In this document: positions 50,842 to 57,467 of the stretch, piece after piece
Layout of the letters: each line of letters begins with the position of its first letter
Numbering within the stretch: the first letter of the stretch is position 1
Origin: JALHFZ01 sp963674625
GTDB lineage: Bacteria > Synergistota > Synergistia > Synergistales > Aminobacteriaceae
Length of the DNA stretch: 64,000 nt
NCBI GenBank assembly: GCA_963674625.2
Contig: CAXXXO010000001.1
Coordinates: forward strand, 372,001 to 436,000
Direction: 5' to 3'
Made by a program: the position numbers and the translations under genes
The notes under the pieces: model-generated
The model's database searches: none
Told to the model about the DNA's origin: nothing
Seen by the model: the letters and a program-made list of their open reading frames with translations, nothing else

Positions 50842-52048
50842 ACAGGCAGTTCCGTATCTGACCGTGGAGCCGGAATATCTGGAGATCCTCCGCCATCCGA
50901 AGGAAGTGTTGGAGCTTTCCCTTCCCGTAAGGCTCGAGGGGGGCGGAGTGAAGGTCTTCAGGGCCTGGAGAAGTCATCATAACAATGCCCTCGGCCCCTA
51001 TAAAGGGGGAGTCCGTTTTCATACCCTCGTGGACCGTGACGAAGTAGTTGCCCTCTCTTCGTGGATGACCATCAAATGCTCCCTGGCCGGCCTTCCTTAT
51101 GGAGGAGGCAAGGGAGGAATCTCCGTAGACATTCGTGAGCTGACCCGCAATGAACTCGAGACGCTGAGCCGGGCCTTTGCCTTCGGAATGTCCCGGTTTG
51201 TGGGGACGGATGTGGATATTCCTGCCCCGGACGTATACACCAATCCCCAGATCATGTCCTGGTTTCTCGACACCTATGAGAAGGTTAAGGGATACAGCGA
51301 ACCCTCGGCCTTTACGGGGAAGCCTGTAGTTATCGGCGGCTCGGAAGGGCGCGGAGATGCAACCGGAAGAGGGGGAATCTTCGTCCTCCGGGAGGTTCTG
51401 AAGGAAATGGGAATGGCGGGAAAACCTCTCACAGTGGCCATTCAAGGGTACGGAAACGCGGGAACCCGGGCTCACCGCTTCGTCGAACAGGACCTTGGTC
51501 TGACGGTTGTGGCCGTTTCCGACAGCGGGGCGGCGGTTCATAATCCGAAGGGTCTGAAATACAGCGAGGTCGGAAAATATAAAAGCGACAACCGCTCTCT
51601 CAAGGACTGTCCCTACGGCGAGGTGCTCTTCCCTGACCTCGTTTTCGGAGTGGAAGCCGATATCCTGGTCCTTGCCGCCATGGGCGGGGCAGTCGATGAG
51701 AAGAATGCCGGTGATGTCAAGGCAACGGTAGTCCTCGAGCTCGCGAACGGCCCCACGACCCCTGAAGCGGAGGCCAAGCTCAACGAACGGGGCATACTCG
51801 TCATTCCCGACGTCCTCGCCAATTCCGGGGGCGTGATCGTGAGCTGTTTCGAATGGATTCAGGGGCGTTCGGGAGATTATTGGTCGGAGGACTACGTCTA
51901 CCAAAAGCTGAACGAAAGGCTGGTCTCCTCATTCAGAGATGTATGGCGCATCAGAAAGGAAAAGGACATCAGCTTCAGGCAGGCCGCCTATGTGAAGTCC
52001 ATCGGACGGATCGTGGATGCCATGCGCTTCAGGGGCATCTGGCCTTAG
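50807..52048 (+). CDS. Glu/Leu/Phe/Val-type amino acid dehydrogenase, copy 2, 413 aa
   Basis: Same superfamily as copy 1: KGGVRFHTLVDRDE, MTIKCSLAGLPYGGGKGGI, IPAPDVYTNPQIMSWFLD, IQGYGNAGTRAH and LANGPTTPEAEAKL, ending DVLANSGGVIVSCFEWIQ. It is probably another glutamate dehydrogenase, but the catalytic-lysine context MTIKC, against MTWKC in copy 1, and other differences leave open a different amino acid. ATG 50807 follows GAGGAGGT by 11 bases. It has a separate promoter, so the two enzymes are regulated apart. Confidence 0.92.
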   Translation: MNPREMFLQQLEQAVPYLTVEPEYLEILRHPKEVLELSLPVRLEGGGVKVFRAWRSHHNNALGPYKGGVRFHTLVDRDEVVALSSWMTIKCSLAGLPYGGGKGGISVDIRELTRNELETLSRAFAFGMSRFVGTDVDIPAPDVYTNPQIMSWFLDTYEKVKGYSEPSAFTGKPVVIGGSEGRGDATGRGGIFVLREVLKEMGMAGKPLTVAIQGYGNAGTRAHRFVEQDLGLTVVAVSDSGAAVHNPKGLKYSEVGKYKSDNRSLKDCPYGEVLFPDLVFGVEADILVLAAMGGAVDEKNAGDVKATVVLELANGPTTPEAEAKLNERGILVIPDVLANSGGVIVSCFEWIQGRSGDYWSEDYVYQKLNERLVSSFRDVWRIRKEKDISFRQAAYVKSIGRIVDAMRFRGIWP

Positions 52049-52082
52049 AAAAGCTGCAGTGTCCGCAGGAGAAAGATAAGGA

Positions 52083-52134
52083 GAAAGACCGAGGGAGCCT
52101 CCGGATTCATTCCCGGAGGCTCCCTCGGTCTTTC
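52083..52134. terminator. Bidirectional terminator, dehydrogenase 2 / AstE-like gene
   Basis: A perfect 22-bp stem (52083-52104 with 52113-52134) between convergent genes. Confidence 0.85.
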
Positions 52135-52152
52135 GATAGAGAATCATTTTCT

Positions 52153-53322
52153 TCAGTCGTAGTAGATCCTGTCAGCAGGGGCCTCTGCGGGGTTGTGAAA
52201 GAGGGGGCCGATTCCCTGGGCCACTATATCCTGGTAGGAGGGAATTCCCTCCAGCAGAATGGTCTGGCCGGGATTCACCATGTTGTTCACGCTGAGGATG
52301 GTCAGGAAGGTCGTCACGTGCCGGGCCGCCCGTTTCTCCACGGGCCACCCCTTTTCGTCGATGGGGGAATAGAGAAGCTTGTGTTCGCCGGCCTTCATGA
52401 CGAAGCGGTCCTTTCCTGACATGAGCAGTTCTTCGTCGGTGATGCCCCGGATCCGGTCGAGCATGGGTTCTGCCACCTCTGCGAGATAGGAGACGGCATC
52501 GGAATGATCTCCCACCTCCCTGTGGGAAAGGCCGTGAAGCGCCTTGGGTGAGAATTCCATTCCGATGGGGACGTCGAAGGTCTGGGAGGTGAGCATCATG
52601 GAAGCCATGGCCGCCACGGACTGCCCCTTCTCGTGGACGACGATGGTGTTCTCCACGGCATATTCCAGTTCCGCTTCATGGAAGTCCATCACCACGTCCG
52701 CCTTCTCTTTCCGGATCATCTCCATGGCCGCATAGGCTGTCCGCTCCGTCAGGAGGCCGTTAGGCCTGCCTGGCCAGTTCCTGTTGGCATTGCGGATATC
52801 CATGTAGGCGAGGTTCTGTCCGCTCGGATAGTGGATGTATACCTCGGGATCGGGCCAGGAGTCGAGGGGGTTGGCCAGCCTGTCTCCGTAGCGCCACTTT
52901 TTTGTCCCCCAGGGAGTTTTGACGTGGAAGAACCTCGGATAGGCCTCGCCGAGCCTCGTCAGCGTGGAGGCGCTCGTGTTGATCCGGTCCACGACGATAA
53001 GGCGCCCCTGGGTCGGCTTGACGTTCTCGGTGAAGATCTGGGCGGCGAGGATCGCCACGGGCTCCTCGGAGTGGGTGCCTCCTATGATGACCGCTGTGCC
53101 TCCGGCCACGCCGCTGTCGAATATATAGACGTTCGCGTCGTTGATCGTTCCCTTGACGGCGTCATCGTAGTCGCTGAGCTTCTTCACCTCGGTAATGGCG
53201 GGGCTGACGACCACGGCCTCCCGGTACGTCCGGTGTTCCCGGAAGAGGTACCCCGACAGGGCGGCCGACGCGCCGAGGATCAGAAGAACAGTCAGTTTGA
53301 AAGTTCTCATGTTCATTTTCAT
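52153..53322 (-). CDS. Membrane-anchored AstE/ASPA-like zinc deacylase, 389 aa
   Basis: Succinylglutamate-desuccinylase/aspartoacylase family, zinc enzymes of the M14 fold that cut N-acyl amino acids. One N-terminal hydrophobic segment (8-25, TFKLTVLLILGASAALSGYLF) should anchor it facing the periplasm. Zinc ligands are H84 and E87 in GGTHSEEP, and H215 in VMDFHEAE. It is longer than cytoplasmic AstE. It is the last gene of the C69/transport cluster, 14 bases after the 56-aa gene. The cluster suggests it trims a substrate before import or a product afterwards. The true acyl group is unknown. Confidence 0.82.
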   Translation of the reverse strand: MKMNMRTFKLTVLLILGASAALSGYLFREHRTYREAVVVSPAITEVKKLSDYDDAVKGTINDANVYIFDSGVAGGTAVIIGGTHSEEPVAILAAQIFTENVKPTQGRLIVVDRINTSASTLTRLGEAYPRFFHVKTPWGTKKWRYGDRLANPLDSWPDPEVYIHYPSGQNLAYMDIRNANRNWPGRPNGLLTERTAYAAMEMIRKEKADVVMDFHEAELEYAVENTIVVHEKGQSVAAMASMMLTSQTFDVPIGMEFSPKALHGLSHREVGDHSDAVSYLAEVAEPMLDRIRGITDEELLMSGKDRFVMKAGEHKLLYSPIDEKGWPVEKRAARHVTTFLTILSVNNMVNPGQTILLEGIPSYQDIVAQGIGPLFHNPAEAPADRIYYD

Positions 53323-53336
53323 TGTCTCCCTTCTAC

Positions 53337-53507
53337 CTACTTCAGACGAAGAATCCGAAGGACGAAGGGAATCATGACTATGCCGTAGAGAAGGGCCTCC
53401 TGGCGATTCTCGGTCTTGACGAAATTCTTCAGGATCGCGGCGAGAAAGAAAAGTGTGATCCCGTAATAGAGCACCATAACGATTGTATTGAGCATTACGA
53501 GATTCAT
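53337..53507 (-). CDS. 56-aa protein with two predicted membrane helices
   Basis: A very short membrane protein: LNTIVMVLYYGITLFFLAAIL forms one helix, then a polar turn (KNFVKTENRQEA), then LLYGIVMIPFVLRILRLK. ATG 53507 lies after a GGAGG at the end of the permease gene, so translation is coupled to it. I recognise no family. Its place directly after a 444-aa permease and its hairpin topology recall a minimal small subunit, such as DctQ in TRAP or TctB in TTT transporters, but there is no sequence match visible to either. Confidence 0.65.
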   Translation of the reverse strand: MNLVMLNTIVMVLYYGITLFFLAAILKNFVKTENRQEALLYGIVMIPFVLRILRLK

Positions 53508-53511
53508 AGGG

Positions 53512-54846
53512 CTAGCCTCCAATCAAATCGGACAGTTCCTTGCTGTAGATCATGAAGAGCGTTGAAAGAAGGAGGATGAACGCCATGGGGACGAGGGCGG
53601 CTCTCACAAATCCTCCGAAATAGCTGCCCTTATAGTTCAGCTCCATGACGGAGGCTCTTCCGACCACCGCCGTGGGAGGAAGGCAGTCTCCGAGGGGCCA
53701 CATGACCGACCACGCCGCAAGGGAGAGGACGGGGTTCAGCCCCTTCATATTGAAAAGCATGACGAGGGGGACGCCGAAAAGGGGCGCCACGGCATATTGA
53801 AGAACCCCTTCCGAGACGGGAAGAATGATCCACAGTGTGTAGAAGAGGACGCTCAGGGGAAGGGTCACCACTCCGAGAGAGAGAAGCCCCCGCACTCCGC
53901 TCAGGGCCATGACCTGGATAAGGGCGCCCACAACGACCATTATTCCCACGAGCCCCAGGAGATTCTTCACCGTGGAGCAGGCAACGGGGAAGAGGCGCGG
54001 CTTCACCGGGCTGATGATAATCACCGCAATTCCGCTGAGCATGAAAATGAGGGGCAGGCCGAGAATCGGAAAGGAATAGGGAAAGATCCTTCCCGCAAGA
54101 ACAAGAGCGATGAGGACAATGAAGGGAAGGGACGCCTTTGTCCAGTTCCATCCTTTCGGCGCTTCGGGAAGATCGGCGAGGGCCTTGTCAAGGTCGACGG
54201 ATTTTCCCCGTCCAGCGAGCCAGAAGGCCGAAAAGAGCGCCCCGGAGATGGAGAGGATGGCAAGGGGAACGGCGAAACCCACGTAGGGCATGTTTGCCCC
54301 TGCGGCGGCCATCATCGCCCAGAGATTGATGGGGGGGCAGGCCGCGCTCATGGCGGCGAGCAGAAAGATCAGGGCGACCCGCTTGTCCTCGGGAACTCCC
54401 ATGGACACCAGCACGGCGCCGACAAGGGATCCTACGGTAAGAACCGTTGTGGCTCCCGACCCGGTGATCGCCCCCGGGACCATCATCACGAGGACGAGAA
54501 GGAGAAGGCAGACGAACCGCCTCGCATGGAAAGTGCGTACGATCCCCCGCACGATGAAGGCGACTCCTCCCGCTTCTTTGTAAAGGGCCATGAAATAGGT
54601 GGCCGTAAGGAAAATCAGGCAGACGTCAAAATAGGTGAAAGCCCCCTCCACGAGATGGCGGATTGCTTCGGCGAAGGGAAGGGCTGACCGGGGGTCGACT
54701 CCCTTGGGAAGAAAAGCGTGGGCTATAAGTGCCGCAATCGCCGAGGCGAACATGGAAATCTCAGTGGTCAGCTTCAGAAATTTACCCAGGGCGAAGACCA
54801 GGACGATAACGGCCAGGACGAGCAGAGAATGCTGAAATATGGTCAT
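53512..54846 (-). CDS. Ion-transporter-superfamily permease, DctM-like, 444 aa
   Basis: An inner-membrane permease with 11-12 hydrophobic helices in two halves. PGAITGSGATTVLTVGSLVGAVLVSMGV and CPPINLWAMMAAAGANM form a helix-hairpin region like those in TRAP large permeases and related families; a matching region in the second half is PLGDCLPPTAVVGRASVMEL. It is clearly distinct from the two true DctM proteins here. ATG 54846 follows AAAGGGTG. It sits between a secreted 186-aa protein and a 56-aa membrane protein, arranged like receptor, large and small subunits. Confidence 0.8.
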   Translation of the reverse strand: MTIFQHSLLVLAVIVLVFALGKFLKLTTEISMFASAIAALIAHAFLPKGVDPRSALPFAEAIRHLVEGAFTYFDVCLIFLTATYFMALYKEAGGVAFIVRGIVRTFHARRFVCLLLLVLVMMVPGAITGSGATTVLTVGSLVGAVLVSMGVPEDKRVALIFLLAAMSAACPPINLWAMMAAAGANMPYVGFAVPLAILSISGALFSAFWLAGRGKSVDLDKALADLPEAPKGWNWTKASLPFIVLIALVLAGRIFPYSFPILGLPLIFMLSGIAVIIISPVKPRLFPVACSTVKNLLGLVGIMVVVGALIQVMALSGVRGLLSLGVVTLPLSVLFYTLWIILPVSEGVLQYAVAPLFGVPLVMLFNMKGLNPVLSLAAWSVMWPLGDCLPPTAVVGRASVMELNYKGSYFGGFVRAALVPMAFILLLSTLFMIYSKELSDLIGG

Positions 54847-54876
54847 TCAAGACACCCTTTCGAAAAAGGTAGAGAA

Positions 54877-54900
54877 AAAGGGCCTCGAAGGAGGCCCTTT
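54877..54900 (-). terminator. Stem-loop between the 186-aa gene and the permease gene
   Basis: A 10-bp stem (54877-54886 with 54891-54900), loop GAAG; on the minus strand a short T-run (CTTTTTC) follows. It would partly end transcription after the secreted-protein gene. Confidence 0.75.
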
Positions 54901-54904
54901 GAAA

Positions 54905-55465
54905 TCAGAGAGAGGTTTGCTTCAGCGCAGGGCCGATAGCGAGGGCATCCTTGACCTTGAGAAGGGGTTTTTCGTGCTCCGCCGCGTACTTCGTGAAGTA
55001 GCCGTCGCTGTCGCTGTCGTCGATGACGAGGATCACGTCGGCATCCTTCATCACGGCCTCGATGGAGGCCTGGTCTGAGGAGTCGGTGCGCCGGGCCATG
55101 CCCTCCACGTGAGCGCCGACAACCTTCATGCCGGCCTTTTTCGCAGCGGCGATGAGTTCCGTGCAGCGTTCAATCTCCTTGTCCACGTTGGTTCCTGCAG
55201 CGCCCATCCCCTTCATGCTCGTGCCGCTCGTGACGATCAGGGTTTTCGCGTCGGTACCCTCGAGGTCGGAGGCCCGCAGCTGATTGTTGCTCTCCGCCTT
55301 GACCCCGACCTGCATGGACGACATCTTGATCATCACGGCACCGGGGCTCTGGCCGCAGGTGGTGACGAGAAAGGGCCCTTCGAGTTTGACCTGTTCAGTT
55401 TCCGCAGCGAAAGCGATGCTGCCGAAGAGCAGCAGGAACGCCATTGCGAAAATGAGTTTTTTCAT
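54905..55465 (-). CDS. Secreted 186-aa protein of unknown function
   Basis: Signal peptide MKKLIFAMAFLLLFGSIAFA, cut before AETEQ. The mature ~165 residues look like one alpha/beta Rossmann-type domain: FLVTTCGQSPGAVMIK, TLIVTSGTSMKGMGAAG, MKVVGAHVEGM and DVILVIDDSDSDG strands with helices between. GQSPG and TSGTSMKGMG could be ligand loops. It may be a DUF6305-type protein, but this is from memory. It heads the permease genes and is followed by a stem-loop, as binding-protein genes are in this window, so a solute receptor is plausible. It is smaller than any standard TRAP receptor. Start follows AAAGGAGGT. Confidence 0.7.
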   Translation of the reverse strand: MKKLIFAMAFLLLFGSIAFAAETEQVKLEGPFLVTTCGQSPGAVMIKMSSMQVGVKAESNNQLRASDLEGTDAKTLIVTSGTSMKGMGAAGTNVDKEIERCTELIAAAKKAGMKVVGAHVEGMARRTDSSDQASIEAVMKDADVILVIDDSDSDGYFTKYAAEHEKPLLKVKDALAIGPALKQTSL

Positions 55466-55502
55466 CGTTAAGAACCTCCTTTGCCTTTCTGGTGACGTGC
55501 TT

Positions 55503-55538
55503 TTCGGAGAAGTGCCGCAGCCCCGGCACTTCTCCGAA
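55503..55538. other. Stem-loop between the C69 and 186-aa genes
   Basis: A perfect 15-bp stem (55503-55517 with 55524-55538). The T-run lies on the plus-strand side (GTTTTTT), so it works best against antisense transcription; for the minus-strand operon it is a stability hairpin. Confidence 0.7.
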
Positions 55539-55543
55539 GTTTT

Positions 55544-57214
55544 TTATTTCCCGGCTGCGCCGGATTTTTTCCTTTCAAGATCCCGAAGGGTCAGTTCGCC
55601 GAAGCCCACTTCTTCGAGGTACTCCGTCGGGTAGCCCACGGAGATCTGTTTTCCAGCTTCGTTGATGACCGCGCCGTCCTGGTATTTCCCGATGAGATGG
55701 AAAGCGAAGTCCCACCAGCCCTTTTCAACCTTGTTCAATGCTTCGTTGGTGTAGTCCGTAAGGTATTTCACGGCTTCCGAGGGGTTCTTCTTGTAGAGTT
55801 CCACGGCCTTTTTCTCCACATCCGCCTGCTTCTCGAAGAAGACGTTCTCGAACTCGGCCTTCTTCTCTCTGATCTCGGCGTACATGGCGTTCCAGCGGAG
55901 GTTTGCCCAGTTATTGACGAGATTGAAGGCCCACCAGGCGCTGTCCCGGTCGAACACGTGCCGTTTTCCCGTCGTCCAGGGCTTCGGCAGCTCCGTCACG
56001 CCGCAGTATATTGGAGTGTAGACCGTAGTGTCGGGTGCGTCTTCGCCGAACCAGAGAACGCCGCCCACGGGGTTCGGAAGCCAGTCCCGGCTCTGAGATA
56101 CGAAGCTGTACGAGCAGCGGAACATGGCGATGGGACGCTCCCAGTCGAGGCCCTTCTTGCCCTCGGGACGGACCGCTGCGGGGGTGGACCAACGGTTGGG
56201 ATCGCCGAAGGGACCTGCGGCGGGACCTTTCGTCAGGTCGTAGTCGGTTCCTTCGAGGTGGTCGCTGTAGATGTTCATGATGTCCTGGATCTTCAGCTTC
56301 TTGTCGGGCACGACGGAGAAGGGATAATGTTCGTACTCGTCGAGAACCTCGAATTTCTGAGAAGGGGCCACAAGGCTGAAGGCTCTCCATTCCCTGCGGG
56401 CCTGGTAGTAGGGGTAGCCGTAGGGTTCGGGATTGAAGATGTTCGCGAAATGGAAGGGCTCGCCCTGTTTCCACCAGCCCATCTGCTCGGGCAGCTTGGT
56501 GAGGTCGGTGGAGTACATGAAGTTCTCTTTGTCGTTGAAATCGATCTCGCCGATCCGGGCTCGGTTCGCGCCGACGAAAACCTGGTCGTCGGGGACGCGC
56601 CGGGCGGCCCAGTGGGCTCCGGGACGACCGGATTCCTTATTCCAGAGGCCGGGGCCGCAGACCTCGAAGACCCAGAGTTCTTTCGGGTCGCCGACCACGA
56701 GGGTTTCTCCGCCGTCGGCATAGCCGTACTTCTCGGCCATTTCGCCCATGACTCGGATGGCATCCCGTGCCGTGGCGGCCCGGGCAAGTCCGAGGTCCTC
56801 GAGGTTTTCAATGTACATCATTCCCTCGGGGCTTCCCAGTTCGTCCCGTCCGCTCCAGGTGAACTCGCCCATCATGACCTGCTGGTCGTTCATGAAGGGG
56901 TAGCCGATATGGAAATAGGTATAGGTTTTTTCAGCCTGGGGAATTTCGCCCACTTTTTTGATCGGGCGGTCCGGACGGGTGGCATAGCACAGGATATTGT
57001 AGATGTCGACCATTTCTCCCGGCTTGTGGGTTCCGCCTGGGATGATCTGGATGCGCTGGTCATACCAGCCGTCGCATGTGTGGCTCACCATGACCGAACC
57101 GTCGGCGCTCGCATTCTTTCCTACCCCCATGGGTGTGCATGCAGCGGCAGCCTGTGTAAGGAAAAGAAGGAGCATGACAGACAGAATAATTCTGGAACCC
57201 CTGAAAATCGTCAT
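55544..57214 (-). CDS. Secreted C69-family dipeptidase, 556 aa
   Basis: An N-terminal-nucleophile hydrolase of the PepD/C69 family, which cuts dipeptides. The nucleophile is C26 in AAAACTPMGVGKNASADGS. It follows directly after the signal peptide (RIILSVMLLLFLTQAAAA), so signal-peptidase cleavage could itself expose the active Cys. The family motif TARDAIRVMGEMAEKYGY is present, as is VGDPKELWVFE. ATG 57214 follows AGGAGG. It has its own promoter and heads a cluster with a possible importer and an AstE-like deacylase, suggesting extracytoplasmic dipeptide breakdown. The C-terminal ~120 residues (coiled, Lys/Glu rich) are typical of the secreted subgroup. Confidence 0.93.
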   Translation of the reverse strand: MTIFRGSRIILSVMLLLFLTQAAAACTPMGVGKNASADGSVMVSHTCDGWYDQRIQIIPGGTHKPGEMVDIYNILCYATRPDRPIKKVGEIPQAEKTYTYFHIGYPFMNDQQVMMGEFTWSGRDELGSPEGMMYIENLEDLGLARAATARDAIRVMGEMAEKYGYADGGETLVVGDPKELWVFEVCGPGLWNKESGRPGAHWAARRVPDDQVFVGANRARIGEIDFNDKENFMYSTDLTKLPEQMGWWKQGEPFHFANIFNPEPYGYPYYQARREWRAFSLVAPSQKFEVLDEYEHYPFSVVPDKKLKIQDIMNIYSDHLEGTDYDLTKGPAAGPFGDPNRWSTPAAVRPEGKKGLDWERPIAMFRCSYSFVSQSRDWLPNPVGGVLWFGEDAPDTTVYTPIYCGVTELPKPWTTGKRHVFDRDSAWWAFNLVNNWANLRWNAMYAEIREKKAEFENVFFEKQADVEKKAVELYKKNPSEAVKYLTDYTNEALNKVEKGWWDFAFHLIGKYQDGAVINEAGKQISVGYPTEYLEEVGFGELTLRDLERKKSGAAGK

Positions 57215-57311
57215 TCTTTCAGCCTCCTGAGATTAGGTTTTTGGAAACGATCCTTCCGGGACAGTTGCTCCCGGCCCCGAAGCCCCGCGAAACGAGCGTA
57301 AGATTAAATAA

Positions 57312-57340
57312 ATTATACACTCATTGTCTGAAAATAGCCA
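57312..57340 (-). promoter_or_regulatory. Promoter of the C69 dipeptidase cluster
   Basis: On the minus strand, TGGCTA (57340-57335), 17 bases, perfect TATAAT (57317-57312). Confidence 0.65.
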
Positions 57341-57400
57341 GTGATTCCAAGGGGAGAATCAACTTATGCTCATATTGTTCACACGAATAGTCGGAAGTGT

Positions 57401-57444
57401 AAAAAAAGTACAATCCGCTCTCCCTCAGGGAGAGCGGATTGTAC
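57401..57444 (-). terminator. Terminator of the PPDK_N-type gene
   Basis: A perfect 17-bp stem (57408-57424 with 57428-57444) with a 3-base loop, followed on the minus strand by seven T residues. Confidence 0.92.
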
Positions 57445-57467
57445 GGTCAGGCTGGGAAAAGACGCCG

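Noticed and set aside
53512..54846. Calling the permease a TRAP DctM subunit outright
   Set aside because: It differs from both DctM proteins in the window at all conserved stretches; only the broad superfamily is supported.
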